A stretch of 64,000 bases of DNA from Tellurirhabdus bombi (GCF_021484805.1 NZ_CP090557.1:3360001-3424000), one strand, 5' to 3'; counted from the stretch's first letter, positions 34,343-43,570 are shown. A program made the numbers and translations. Notes: a model not told the origin generated them from the letters alone.

Positions 34343-35482
34343 TCAATAAAGCGATAATTTCTCGGTGCGAAGCTGGCAAAAAGCCTGTACAGAATCGCTG
34401 CCGCAACGCCCCGTTAGTTTTAAATGATTTTTATCGCTCGTCTGAAAGCTCCATTGTCGGGCCGGGGTATTCCATTCATTCTGGGGGTTAGTAAACTGTA
34501 GCGCAAGGGTTTTATGTTTTTCGTCCAGACTAAAGCGAAAGCGGTCGCGCCGGAGTGGACCTTTCAGAATCCCGTTGCTTCCTTCAAAATAAACCCGATC
34601 CAGGTAAGTCGAGTCGTCTTCAGTAAGGGGCTGCCACTTCTGATTGTGCCAGCGCTGCATTTCGGTAACCCGCCAGGCACCGTCAAGGAGACTAGAAACG
34701 CCCCGTGTCTGGAGAGACTGGAAAGACCTGTAGGCTTGTAGTCCGTTCGTAAGCAGAATTAATCCGACAATTAAAGCGTTGATAACTACTCCTGTAATGC
34801 GCAACCAGCGTTGCTTGATCGGATCAGGCGACCTGCGCGCCGGGACTGAACCGTTGGTGAAAAAAGCCAGCCAAAGTCGATGGCTGTCGTTGAGCAAAAT
34901 ATGCAGGGCCAGAACCATGTAAAGACCCGAATTAAGTTTGACGCAAACATCAAAGAAGATGTTGATCACGAACACATTGAGCATTACCACAAACATCGCC
35001 AAGGCACCCATGGTGGCTGTGCGTCGGAAAAGGAGCAGAAGCGCCGGGATGACTTCACCCCAACCTAAAAACATCTGATAGCCCCGCGAATACCCAAAAA
35101 AAGCCCACGCCATGCGCATGGGAGAGAGCTCAATTAGCCGGGCGTCCATGTTGGCTTGCATGTGGGGAAACTGCGAATAAAAGACTTTCGCAAATCCGTA
35201 ACTGAGCAGTATGCTGGCTAAAAAATAACGGATGAGGGTAAGTACAACGGGTTGGGCCCAATGCAGGCTTGGGAAACGGGGCGCAAGCAGCCCGACGAGT
35301 AGTCCCGCAAAAGTGCCAATGCTCACGCCCAGGTAAAGAACTTCAAAGTTCTGAGGGTAATCGCCGCAGCCACCCGGCGATTCCTGGAAAAATACGCTCA
35401 TGGCCGCGCCAAAAAACGAAAATGTAGTGAGAGTATTCCAGAAAGCCCTTGTTGTCCAAACAGGCAGAAAAGAAGAATTCAT
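34343..35482 (-). CDS. DoxX-like integral membrane protein with soluble C-terminal domain
   Basis: A 379-residue protein. About six or seven hydrophobic helices occupy residues 10-245; the part IRYFLASILLSYGFAKVFYS, MFLGWGEVIPALLLLFRRTA and NVFVINIFFDVCVKLNS resembles the DoxX/quinone-oxidoreductase-subunit fold. Residues 265-379 are soluble and strand-rich (LLDGAWRVTEMQRW, LALQFTNPQNEW, LKLTGRCGSDSV), like a lipocalin-type barrel. The combination is not one I can name. Function unknown. Confidence 0.65.
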   Translation of the reverse strand: MNSSFLPVWTTRAFWNTLTTFSFFGAAMSVFFQESPGGCGDYPQNFEVLYLGVSIGTFAGLLVGLLAPRFPSLHWAQPVVLTLIRYFLASILLSYGFAKVFYSQFPHMQANMDARLIELSPMRMAWAFFGYSRGYQMFLGWGEVIPALLLLFRRTATMGALAMFVVMLNVFVINIFFDVCVKLNSGLYMVLALHILLNDSHRLWLAFFTNGSVPARRSPDPIKQRWLRITGVVINALIVGLILLTNGLQAYRSFQSLQTRGVSSLLDGAWRVTEMQRWHNQKWQPLTEDDSTYLDRVYFEGSNGILKGPLRRDRFRFSLDEKHKTLALQFTNPQNEWNTPARQWSFQTSDKNHLKLTGRCGSDSVQAFCQLRTEKLSLY

Positions 35483-35664
35483 AAGGTGACAGGCTTAGTA
35501 AATGCGGGCAATTGTCTAAAAATCAGCAACTATTTATGAAAAACCAAGCTCCTTCGGGAGTGAAAATACCAGGTATGAACAGTTTGCCACTTTTTAGAAT
35601 CATTTTTGCGTAACCAAACAGAACGGTAGCGGGTTATATATCCGAATTTTAACTTCAATTTCAG

Positions 35665-36522
35665 ATGCGTTGGTTAGGTAGACGCGAAAGCGAAAACGTA
35701 GAAGACCGCCGTGGGAGCGGAGGCGGGGGTATGGTCGTGGGGGGCGGTATTGGTACCGTCGTCATTGCGATTATCATCTATCTGCTGGGTGGTGATCCGT
35801 CCGGATACATAGGGACAGGAACCGAAGAAAGTCAAACTACCCAGGCAACCCAAACCAGTCCAGAAAACGACAAGGCAGCTTCGTTTGTCAAGGTAGTGCT
35901 GGCGGATACGGAAGATGTCTGGACGAAACTGCTGGCCGAGCAGGGGGAGCAATACCGACCGCCAACGCTGGTGCTATTTCGGGGACAAACCCAATCCGGG
36001 TGCGGCATGGCGTCGGCAGCTAGTGGCCCGTTCTATTGTCCTGGCGACAAAAAGCTATACATTGATTTGTCGTTTTACGATGAACTGGCCCAGCGTTTTC
36101 AGGCACCCGGCGATTTTGCCATGGCCTATGTGGTGGCGCACGAAGTGGGCCATTACATTCAGGACGAATGGGGCATTACCGATAAAATGGCGCAGGCACG
36201 GGGCCAGTTGAGTAAAACCGAAAATAATCGGCTCTCCGTACGACTCGAATTACAGGCCGATTTTCTGGCGGGCGTTTGGGCGCATCACGCGCAAAAAATG
36301 AAAAACATTCTGGAAGAAGGCGACATCGAAGAAGCCATTAACGCGGCCGGCGCTATTGGTGACGACCGGATTCAGAAAGAAACGCAGGGTTATGTCGTGC
36401 CCGACGCTTTCACGCACGGTACTTCAGCGCAACGCGTATACTGGTTTAAAAAAGGCTTTCAAACGGGCGATATCAACCAGGGCGATACGTTCAACAGCCG
36501 GGAAGACGCCAATCTGCAATAA
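35665..36522 (+). CDS. neutral zinc metallopeptidase (YpfJ/KPN_02809 type)
   Basis: A 285-residue protein. The Arg-rich start with RRGSGGGG leads to one membrane helix (about 28-42, IGTVVIAIIIYLLGG), a Thr/Gln-rich linker, and the peptidase domain with ATLVLF-like strand (PTLVLFRGQTQSGCG), GPFYCPGDKKLYIDLSFYDE, zinc site VAHEVGHYIQD (about residue 157) and the third-ligand segment LELQADFLAGVWAHH. It is probably anchored in the inner membrane facing the periplasm. Substrates are unknown. Own terminator. Confidence 0.9.
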   Translation: MRWLGRRESENVEDRRGSGGGGMVVGGGIGTVVIAIIIYLLGGDPSGYIGTGTEESQTTQATQTSPENDKAASFVKVVLADTEDVWTKLLAEQGEQYRPPTLVLFRGQTQSGCGMASAASGPFYCPGDKKLYIDLSFYDELAQRFQAPGDFAMAYVVAHEVGHYIQDEWGITDKMAQARGQLSKTENNRLSVRLELQADFLAGVWAHHAQKMKNILEEGDIEEAINAAGAIGDDRIQKETQGYVVPDAFTHGTSAQRVYWFKKGFQTGDINQGDTFNSREDANLQ

Positions 36523-36536
36523 ACCCAAGTCTATTC

Positions 36537-36582
36537 GACGGCGGGCTCAGTGATTATAGGGCTGAGTTCGCCGTCTTGTTTT
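36537..36582 (+). terminator. intrinsic terminator after the metallopeptidase
   Basis: GACGGCG/CGCCGTC with inner CTCAG/CTGAG, then TTGTTTT. Confidence 0.7.
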
Positions 36583-36589
36583 GGGACGA

Positions 36590-36654
36590 CATGCTAGGAA
36601 AAGCTTGGCGTATCGACTTAGGGAAAGCGTTGACTACCAATTTTTCCTAGCATG
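36590..36654. repeat. 65-bp inverted-repeat element
   Basis: Perfect 13-bp inverted repeats CATGCTAGGAAAA (36590-36602) and TTTTCCTAGCATG (36642-36654) enclose 39 bp. If the element is taken as ATGC...GCAT, both sides are flanked by GAC, which would fit a 3-bp target duplication. It lies between converging genes and may instead be a stem-loop for the minus-strand gene. Confidence 0.6.
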
Positions 36655-36668
36655 ACTATAAACCTGCA

Positions 36669-37859
36669 TCAGGCCTGTTTCCCAACCGGATCCAGAACCT
36701 GAATTACATCTTTTGTGGATACTTTCTGACCCGTTTTTGCCGCCTTATAAATGGCTTCGATCAGCTGTACATCCCGCATGCCCATCTCTCCCGAAACGGT
36801 GGTTTCTTTATTATTCAGAACGCAGTCGGCAAAGGCATCCATCTGTCGGGCTTGCTGGTTGACATTTTTAATGTCCATTTTGCCCTGGCTGGTCTCGCCT
36901 TTCAGGCCATCATACGCGTAAGCCGGTTCTAGCTGAAACCATCCCTTGGCTGCTTCGGCCCGAAGTTGATTGTATTTATCGTTGTAGCTGGTTTTGCAAT
37001 CGGCCAGTGAACCGTCCGCGAATTGGAGTTGAAAATCAACACCTTCTTCAACTTCCTTGAATTTCTCTTTGTCTGTAATAGGGTGGAACTTGGCCGTTAC
37101 CGAGATGGGGATGGCTCCTTTGGTGTAGATCGCTCCCTGGAGGGCGTAGATTCCTACATCCGGCAGTGGGCCGCCACCCGACAAGCTTTTGCCCAGCCGC
37201 CAGGGTGTTTCATTACTCTGTACCTGACCGTTGTGGGCAATGATTTTGTTCACTTTTCCCATTACTTCCTGCTGACCCAGGCGCATCATTTCCAGGTTAT
37301 GGGGCTCAAAATGAAGCCGGTAGCCAATGGAAAGCTTCTTGCCTGCTTTCTTGCAGGCGTCAATCATCTTCTGGCAGTCCTCCGCCGAGGTGGCCATGGG
37401 TTTTTCGCAGATGACGTGCTTGCCCGCCTGGGCGGCCCGGATGGTGTATTCGGCGTGTAGCGCGTTGGGTAAAACGACGTAAACAATATCGATGTCGGGA
37501 TTGTCAACTATCTGGTCGAACGTCTTGTAATCGTAGACGTTCTTATCGGGAATGTTGTATTTTTTCTTCCACTTTTCGGCTTTTTCGGGCGTTCCGGTCA
37601 CAATGCCTGCCAGGCGGCAGAACTGCGTTTCTTCCAGAGCAGGAGCCAGCTGTTCTTCGCTGTATTTTCCCAGACCGACGAGCGCAATTCCCAGCTTCCG
37701 GTTACCCGTTGCTTCGGTCGCTTCCTTCTCCTCAGAGGTTTTCTGCTCACTATTTCCGCACGCCTGCACACCAGCTAGGGTAACAAGGCCTGGCAACGCC
37801 AGCGAGGCAAAGCTCACATGGCGCACAAAATCCCGGCGTGAAAAAGGCAATCGTTGCAT
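36669..37859 (-). CDS. Tat-exported Gfo/Idh/MocA family oxidoreductase (lipoprotein-like)
   Basis: A 396-residue NAD(P)-dependent oxidoreductase. I start it at MQRLPFSRRDFVRHVSFASL, a Tat signal ending in a lipobox-like GVQAC; the 21 codons upstream lack such a signal. The Rossmann fold begins at LGIALVGLGKYSEEQLAP, followed by CEKPMATSAEDCQKMIDACK, the typical EKP block, and GYRLHFEPHN. Family members act on sugars or glycosides. The export signal means it would bring its cofactor folded, as in glucose-fructose oxidoreductase. It is divergent from a cytoplasmic relative. Confidence 0.88.
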   Translation of the reverse strand: MQRLPFSRRDFVRHVSFASLALPGLVTLAGVQACGNSEQKTSEEKEATEATGNRKLGIALVGLGKYSEEQLAPALEETQFCRLAGIVTGTPEKAEKWKKKYNIPDKNVYDYKTFDQIVDNPDIDIVYVVLPNALHAEYTIRAAQAGKHVICEKPMATSAEDCQKMIDACKKAGKKLSIGYRLHFEPHNLEMMRLGQQEVMGKVNKIIAHNGQVQSNETPWRLGKSLSGGGPLPDVGIYALQGAIYTKGAIPISVTAKFHPITDKEKFKEVEEGVDFQLQFADGSLADCKTSYNDKYNQLRAEAAKGWFQLEPAYAYDGLKGETSQGKMDIKNVNQQARQMDAFADCVLNNKETTVSGEMGMRDVQLIEAIYKAAKTGQKVSTKDVIQVLDPVGKQA

Positions 37860-37993
37860 AGGCTGAAATGGTTTGGTTGTGTGGTTAGCCTGACTATAAT
37901 CGCTTTTATTAACTGGCTCCATTGGTGAATGTTTGTCACTATCTTTGTTTTGCTGATCTAATGGCTTAATTAACTTTCTTAGAAACTGATTTC

Positions 37994-39076
37994 ATGTCAA
38001 CTTCAATGAAACCCTTACGTGTACTGGTCGTTGGTTGTGGTAACATGGGGGCTTCGCACGCCTTCGCCTACCAACTGCTGGATGAATTTGAAATTTGCGG
38101 ATTGGTATCTACCGGAAAAAGCAAAGACGTTCTGAACGAGCGACTCGGAGGAGGCTATGCCTTGTTTTCTGATTTTGAAACGGCTTTGACCACGACGCAG
38201 CCGGATGCGGTTTGTATTTCGACGTACCCGGATACGCACGAAGCGTATGCCATTCGGTCGCTGGAGCAGGGCTGTCACGTATTTATTGAGAAGCCCCTGG
38301 CCGATACGGTCGAAGGGGCCGAACGCGTGGTGGCGGCGGCTGAAAAAGCAGGTAAAAAGGTGGTGGTAGGCTATATTCTGCGGCATCATCCGTCCTGGGA
38401 GAAATTCGTAGAAGTGGCTCAGGAACTCGGTAAACCGCTGGTGATGCGCATGAACCTCAATCAGCAAAGCCACGGAACGATGTGGACGGTGCACCGGAAC
38501 CTAATGAAAAGCCTTAGCCCGATTGTCGATTGCGGCGTGCACTACATCGATGTGATGTGCCAGATGACCCGCTCGAAACCACTGCAAGTCAACGCCATTG
38601 GCGCCCGGCTAACTGATGAGATTCCGGCTAATAATTACAACTACGGACAGTTGCAAATCCGGTTCGAAGATGGCTCGGTAGGATGGTACGAAGCGGGTTG
38701 GGGGCCTATGATGAGCGAAACGGCTTTTTTTGTGAAAGACGTGATTGGGCCGAAAGGCTGCGTTTCCATCGTTGCCAAGGAAGCAGGAGCCGCCGGAAAA
38801 TCGGACAACGTTGATTCGCACACCAAAACGGAATCCTTGCGGATACACTACGCGGATTTAAACGGTGAAGATCAATTTACGCAGGCGGATACGTGGGTCG
38901 ATATGCAGGACGAGCCGGATCACCAGGAGTTATGTAACCGCGAGCAGCGGTATTTCCTGAAAGCCATTCAGGAAGATATGGATTTGACCGACCATTTGCA
39001 GGATGCGGTCAATAGCCTGCGCATTGCTTTTGCCTGTGACGAATCCGTGCGAAGCGGATTGCCGGTTTATTTATAA
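37994..39076 (+). CDS. Gfo/Idh/MocA family oxidoreductase (cytoplasmic)
   Basis: A 360-residue protein with no signal. Rossmann motif LRVLVVGCGNMGASHAFAYQ, cofactor block FIEKPLADTVEGAERVV, then VGYILRHHPSWEKFVEVA and DCGVHYIDVMCQMT with the catalytic His region. Substrate is unknown, likely a sugar or polyol. It shares a 134-bp divergent promoter region with the Tat-exported relative, suggesting joint control, but sequence identity between the two appears low. Confidence 0.88.
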   Translation: MSTSMKPLRVLVVGCGNMGASHAFAYQLLDEFEICGLVSTGKSKDVLNERLGGGYALFSDFETALTTTQPDAVCISTYPDTHEAYAIRSLEQGCHVFIEKPLADTVEGAERVVAAAEKAGKKVVVGYILRHHPSWEKFVEVAQELGKPLVMRMNLNQQSHGTMWTVHRNLMKSLSPIVDCGVHYIDVMCQMTRSKPLQVNAIGARLTDEIPANNYNYGQLQIRFEDGSVGWYEAGWGPMMSETAFFVKDVIGPKGCVSIVAKEAGAAGKSDNVDSHTKTESLRIHYADLNGEDQFTQADTWVDMQDEPDHQELCNREQRYFLKAIQEDMDLTDHLQDAVNSLRIAFACDESVRSGLPVYL

Positions 39077-39079
39077 AGA

Positions 39080-39109
39080 CAAAAAAAAGGCGTAGCGGGG
39101 GCTACGCCT
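39080..39109 (-). terminator. terminator of pyrE
   Basis: AGGCGTAGC/GCTACGCCT preceded by eight A on the plus strand, thus a T-run on the minus strand; it closes pyrE and may also slow the opposite gene. Confidence 0.75.
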
Positions 39110-39116
39110 AAAATTC

Positions 39117-39743
39117 TTATACGCCCCACTCAGCAGGGTTTTGCCGCCAGGCTGCCAGCGACGCACTGGCTTCGGCGGGAATGTAGGCGAGTTGCTGCGC
39201 CTCCTGAACAAGCGTTTCGTAATCGCTCAGACAAACCAGCTGAACAGCTTTGTCCGTGAAGTTTTGCGCCGCCACCGGAAACCCGTAGGTGAAAATGGCG
39301 GCCATGCCCAACACTTCGGTACCTGCCTGACGAAGCACATCGACCACCTTGAGGGAGCTGCCACCCGTCGAGATCAAATCTTCGATCACCACAATTTTCT
39401 GGCCCGCCTCAGCGCGGCCTTCGATCTGGTTGCCCATGCCGTGTTTTTTGGGCTCGGGCCGAACGTAGAGGTACGGCAGATTCAGCACATCGGCGACCAG
39501 GGCACCCTGCGCAATTCCAGCGGTAGCGACGCCAGCAATGGCCTGTACATCCGGAAAGTGCTGGCGAATTGCGTCGGCCAGGGCATTTTTAATGAAAGTC
39601 CGTACGTCCGGGTAGGAGAGCGTCAGCCGGTTGTCGCAGTAAATGGGTGATTTCCACCCTGAACTCCACGTAAAAGGGTCTTCCGGACGCAGCCGTACGG
39701 CTTGCACTTCCAGCAACATCCGGGCAATTTGGTTTGCAATCAT
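39117..39743 (-). CDS. pyrE: orotate phosphoribosyltransferase
   Basis: A 208-residue enzyme of pyrimidine synthesis that joins orotate to PRPP. It shows FTWSSGWKSPIYCDNR, IAGVATAGIAQGALVAD, YVRPEPKKHGMGNQIEG with the catalytic-loop Lys and His, and the PRPP motif VVIEDLISTGGSSLKVVDVL. Length is normal. The CorC-like gene is upstream on the same strand (65 bp). Confidence 0.96.
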   Translation of the reverse strand: MIANQIARMLLEVQAVRLRPEDPFTWSSGWKSPIYCDNRLTLSYPDVRTFIKNALADAIRQHFPDVQAIAGVATAGIAQGALVADVLNLPYLYVRPEPKKHGMGNQIEGRAEAGQKIVVIEDLISTGGSSLKVVDVLRQAGTEVLGMAAIFTYGFPVAAQNFTDKAVQLVCLSDYETLVQEAQQLAYIPAEASASLAAWRQNPAEWGV

Positions 39744-39808
39744 ACTTGAATTATTCGTTACGAGCTAAGCATGAGTAGCATCAACACTTAACCCAACCTG
39801 GTAAAAGC

Positions 39809-41092
39809 TTACTCTTCTTCGAGTTTTTTGATCAGAATTTTGTCAATCCGGCTTTTGTCCATGTCAATTATTTCGAACTGATAAGACTGCCAGTGAAAAG
39901 TTTCGCCGGTTTTAGGAATGTCTTTGAGAATATGCAACGCAAAACCGCCGAGGGTATCGAAGCCGGTTAGGTCTTTACGGTTCTGAACGGTGATGTCAAA
40001 ATGATCCAAAAATTCATCAAATGGAATCTGGGCATCGATCAAAAAGCTGCCGTCGCCGCGTTCCACAATTTCGAAGCCGAACTCGTTGGTATCGGAAATA
40101 TCGCCGACCAGCGCGTCCAGAATGTCGTTTAGCGTCACAATGCCCAGCACGCCGCCGTATTCATCGACAATGATCCCGATGTATTGTTTCCGCTCCCGGA
40201 AGCGTTCGAGTACTTGATAGGCTTTGTTGTTTTCGGGAATATAGAGCGCTTCCCGCTTCATGCTTTCTAATTGCGTGAGCTGCTCATCGAGGTCTTTACC
40301 CAGAAAATCTTTGCTGTGAATCAGGCCCACAATCTCGTCAACGCTTCCCTGGCAGAGCGGGTAAATCGAGTGTTTGTGCTCAATAATGCGCTGCCGGTTT
40401 TCTTCAATATCTTCTTCTAAATCCAGAAACACGACATCCTGGCGGTTGGTCATCAGGGAGGTGATTTTCCGGTCGCCCAGCAGAAAAACGTTCTGCACAA
40501 TTTCCTGCTCAATTTCTTCAATAACACCACCCGTGGTTCCCTCCTGAATCAAGCTCTTGATTTCTTCTTCCGTTACGGCCGACGCGTTTTGCTTAACGCC
40601 CAGCAATCGAATGAGTAAATCGCTGGAAAAGCTGAGCAAAGCAATAAAAGGAGAGGTAATGCGCGAAAGGACGTTCATGGGTCCGGCCATGACCTTGGCA
40701 ATAGCTTCGGGATTCGATAGACCAATCCGTTTCGGAACCAGCTCGCCTAGAACGAGGGAAAAATAGGTCAACAGAAACAGCACCACAACCACGGCAATGC
40801 TGTTGGCGTAGGGCGCGACAAGGGCAATCTGGCCAATGAGTCCGGCAATTTGCGTAGTAACGCTGTCACCACTGAAAATACCCGTCAGAATCCCGATCAG
40901 GGTTATTCCAATCTGAACGGTTGATAAAAAGCGGTTGGGAGATTCGGCAAGTCGAAGGGCTTCCTGAGCCCGGCTATCCCCGTTTTTTGCATCGGTTTCA
41001 AGACGGGCTTTCCGGGAAGAAACCAGTGCAATCTCTGACATGGAGAAAACACCGTTCAGGATAATAAGAAAGAGAATTATAAAAAGTTCCAC
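39809..41092 (-). CDS. CNNM/CorC (HlyC) family membrane protein
   Basis: A 427-residue protein: DUF21/CNNM membrane domain with about four helices (1-~190; MSEIALVSSRKARLE, ALRLAESPNRFLSTVQIGIT, GELVPKRIGLSNPEAIA), a CBS pair (~205-335; TNRQDVVFLDLEED, YIGIIVDEYGGVLGIVTLND) and a CorC/HlyC C-terminal domain (~345-427). Such proteins take part in Mg2+ or Co2+ export and resistance. The hemolysin label is historical. Upstream of pyrE and probably cotranscribed. Confidence 0.93.
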   Translation of the reverse strand: MELFIILFLIILNGVFSMSEIALVSSRKARLETDAKNGDSRAQEALRLAESPNRFLSTVQIGITLIGILTGIFSGDSVTTQIAGLIGQIALVAPYANSIAVVVVLFLLTYFSLVLGELVPKRIGLSNPEAIAKVMAGPMNVLSRITSPFIALLSFSSDLLIRLLGVKQNASAVTEEEIKSLIQEGTTGGVIEEIEQEIVQNVFLLGDRKITSLMTNRQDVVFLDLEEDIEENRQRIIEHKHSIYPLCQGSVDEIVGLIHSKDFLGKDLDEQLTQLESMKREALYIPENNKAYQVLERFRERKQYIGIIVDEYGGVLGIVTLNDILDALVGDISDTNEFGFEIVERGDGSFLIDAQIPFDEFLDHFDITVQNRKDLTGFDTLGGFALHILKDIPKTGETFHWQSYQFEIIDMDKSRIDKILIKKLEEE

Positions 41093-41211
41093 GTAGGAAT
41101 AAGTTGGCCTGTCGCAAAAATAGTAATATTGGTCACTCTTTCAGTATACAACGTTTAGCTAAATTTACGAGTCAATTGCTACAATGAACCGTTCACCGTT
41201 ATCTTAGCCGA

Positions 41212-41898
41212 ATGATTGTATTCATCGACGACCGGCCAATCCGCATCACTGGCCCTAAAGCGGCAGCTCTTCTTGAGTCAAGTACCGATTACGACCACAT
41301 TATTGACGCCCGCCTGGAAGCGCTTCGGCCTGATAGTTTGCTTGGCCATGTGCTCATTCTCAATGCAACACCGATTATGGTGGAGAAGCTAATTCAGCTG
41401 CTCAATAGCACAAAATTACTGGATCTGCACTCGGTAACGCTGGTAGCCGTTGATAAGAAAGCCGCCGAAGAGCGCCTGAAAAGCTTGTTTAAAATCGTGA
41501 AAGCTGCCGGTGGCGTGGTGTTCAAAGGCGAAAAAATGCTGCTTATGTTCCGGCGGGGTAAATGGGATCTACCCAAAGGCAAGCTGGATGAGGGCGAAAA
41601 ATCGCGCATGGCAGCGGAACGGGAAGTAGAAGAAGAAACCGGCGTAAAAGTATCGGTCGAAGAACGGGTTTGTACCACCTGGCATACGTATACCATGAAC
41701 GGTAGCCGGGTCCTGAAGCGAACAAAGTGGTACCTGATGACGTGTCGGGACGAATCGCACATGATGCCCCAAGCCGAAGAAGACATTGAACGGCTCGAAT
41801 GGGTGGATCGCCGGGAGGCCCAGCGTTTGCTAACCAACTCGTTTAGTTCGATCCGCTTTGTGATTGATGCCGTATACGAAGGCGAAAAAGAGGTATAG
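41212..41898 (+). CDS. Nudix hydrolase with N-terminal extra domain
   Basis: A 228-residue protein. Residues 95-215 are a Nudix domain with the box GKLDEGEKSRMAAEREVEEE followed by TG (about 124-146), after GVVFKGEKMLLMFRRGKWDL. Residues 1-90 form an additional alpha/beta part (IVFIDDRPIRI, IIDARLEALRP, HVLILNATPIMVEKL) that I do not recognise. The WDLPKGK pattern resembles diadenosine/diphosphoinositol polyphosphate hydrolases. Divergent from the CorC-like gene. Confidence 0.87.
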   Translation: MIVFIDDRPIRITGPKAAALLESSTDYDHIIDARLEALRPDSLLGHVLILNATPIMVEKLIQLLNSTKLLDLHSVTLVAVDKKAAEERLKSLFKIVKAAGGVVFKGEKMLLMFRRGKWDLPKGKLDEGEKSRMAAEREVEEETGVKVSVEERVCTTWHTYTMNGSRVLKRTKWYLMTCRDESHMMPQAEEDIERLEWVDRREAQRLLTNSFSSIRFVIDAVYEGEKEV

Positions 41899-42066
41899 CT
41901 ACTGCATCCACTTGTGGCTCACAACCATGTCGATTAATGGCTTATAAGCCTGGAAGCGGTCGTGCCAGATCATGACAAGATTCCACAGCAGAAATGCAAC
42001 CAACAATTGCATCAAATCCCTGTAGGTCAGTCGTTGACCAAACAGGTGGATGAATGTATCTCGCAT
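41899..42066 (-). CDS. 55-residue membrane-associated protein
   Basis: A short gene when started at MRDTFIHLFGQRLTYRDLMQ; the longer frame overlaps coaD. One hydrophobic helix (LLVAFLLWNLVMIW) with basic flanks. It follows coaD by 73 bp on the same strand and ends next to the stop of the converging Nudix gene. Function unknown; it may be a member of a small, poorly conserved family. Confidence 0.45.
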   Translation of the reverse strand: MRDTFIHLFGQRLTYRDLMQLLVAFLLWNLVMIWHDRFQAYKPLIDMVVSHKWMQ

Positions 42067-42139
42067 GGTACCTTTATGTTTATGATAGAGAGCTATGCGA
42101 ATACAATATAAAACTATTTTCGAAAAAAATAACAGTTTC

Positions 42140-42595
42140 TTAATGTAATTGATAGGGCAGGAAGTCGTCGATGCGCTGGCCATACCGGTGTAAATCCCGG
42201 ATAATGCTTGAACTGATGGGGGCGAGGTGCGGCGAGGTAATCAAAAAAACGGTTTCGACATCCCCGTAAATGTAGCGGTTGACCTGGGAGATGCCGTTTT
42301 CGTACTCAAAATCCGTGGTATTACGCAGGCCACGGAGCAAAAAACGGGCGCCCAGCTTCCGAGCGACGTTGGCCGTTAGATCGTCGTACGCTTCTACCCG
42401 GACGTTGGGGTGTTTCTCGAAGGTATGTTCGATGAGCTGCACCATCTGATCCAGGCCGAAATAGCGTTGTTTGTTGGCATTTCGGCCAATACCAATCACA
42501 ATTTCATCAAAAAGCTGTAAACCGCGCAAAACAATATCTTCGTGCCCTTTGGTGAACGGGTCGAAAGAACCGGGAAACAAAGCAATTCTTTTCAT
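42140..42595 (-). CDS. coaD: phosphopantetheine adenylyltransferase
   Basis: A 151-residue enzyme of coenzyme A synthesis (4'-phosphopantetheine + ATP to dephospho-CoA). MKRIALFPGSFDPFTKGHED has the TxGH nucleotide motif, then FLLRGLRNTTDFEYENGISQ and the C-terminal ISSSIIRDL block. Its ATG overlaps the stop of the DUF3822 gene by 4 bp (ATGA), so translation is coupled, an arrangement common in Bacteroidota. Confidence 0.97.
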   Translation of the reverse strand: MKRIALFPGSFDPFTKGHEDIVLRGLQLFDEIVIGIGRNANKQRYFGLDQMVQLIEHTFEKHPNVRVEAYDDLTANVARKLGARFLLRGLRNTTDFEYENGISQVNRYIYGDVETVFLITSPHLAPISSSIIRDLHRYGQRIDDFLPYQLH

Positions 42596-43518
42596 AGCAA
42601 CAGGCCGGCTCCGTACAGACTGACGTAGCGGTGATCAGGGATTTCGTCGAATTCGGGCGTAAGTAACAACTCAGGAAGGGAAGTACCAAACGTCATTTGC
42701 GGTAAAAAACGCTTCAACGAAATATAGGTGTCTGCAAAAGGAGTGATCTCCCCGAAAAGCTGCACGTTCACTTTGGTGGGTTCCAGGTCCAATTCGGTGA
42801 TGATATACAGCAGGTAGTAGGTCAGATCGCTCGTATTTTTAAACGCAAACTTATTGCAGAAGCGCAGGCTTTTGCCCTCCCGCACAATGGCCGTTACGTA
42901 TTCATCTTCAAAATAGAACAGGACCGTCTGCGGGCTATTTTGGCTGAGTGCTACCGAAGCCTGGAGGAGCGCACTGGTTTGGTGGACAATTTTGACCTGT
43001 TGAAGCGGGTAGGTGGCTGAGAGCCAGTCGGCCAGGCGAATGTCCAGATTAAAAACAGAGTGAAAGCCTTCGTTCGGATGCACGTAGGTCTGAATGTGTT
43101 CCGTGAGGGGCAGCGCACTGCCGCGCATCAGCTGAAGGTAGTTAGCGGCGTATTCTTTCCGGAAAAGTTTCGAAGGAACAAGCGTAAAAGCCGGCGTATT
43201 GACCGAGACCGTAATGTCTTTCCAGAACGCTGCCTGAAGAACCGGATGATCCTGATAAATGGCTTTCAGGGAGGGAATGAGCGGGGTATCGGTCAGTAAG
43301 GTCGGAAACGAATAGGATTCCAGCCAGAAACATTGCGAAGGCTGGCCGGGTTTTTCAGCTGGTTTGATCAGGCAAAACCGAAAGTGATCTTTGCTCATTT
43401 CCAGACAGAGGCGAGATGAGCTGGCCAACGCAGCATCGAACGGCTCCTGAGCGAACCGGTTATCCCGAATAGCGATGGTTGGCGTCACGGTAGAGGTAGT
43501 TTCGGTTTGCCGATGCAC
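42592..43518 (-). CDS. DUF3822 family protein
   Basis: A 308-residue protein with the DUF3822 character: CLEMSKDHFRFCLI near residue 40, FTLVPSKLFRKEYAANYLQL at ~130, SVFNLDIRLADWLSATYP, and a C-terminal LFGEITPFADTYISLKRFL. The fold is thought to be actin/ASKHA-like (a two-lobed sugar-kinase-type fold). Function unknown; its constant place before coaD suggests a role with it. Confidence 0.82.
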   Translation of the reverse strand: MHRQTETTSTVTPTIAIRDNRFAQEPFDAALASSSRLCLEMSKDHFRFCLIKPAEKPGQPSQCFWLESYSFPTLLTDTPLIPSLKAIYQDHPVLQAAFWKDITVSVNTPAFTLVPSKLFRKEYAANYLQLMRGSALPLTEHIQTYVHPNEGFHSVFNLDIRLADWLSATYPLQQVKIVHQTSALLQASVALSQNSPQTVLFYFEDEYVTAIVREGKSLRFCNKFAFKNTSDLTYYLLYIITELDLEPTKVNVQLFGEITPFADTYISLKRFLPQMTFGTSLPELLLTPEFDEIPDHRYVSLYGAGLLL

Positions 43519-43570
43519 TGTCGTTTTATGAATAATCGCTTAAATTAAAAAAAATACAAAAACAGTTACA

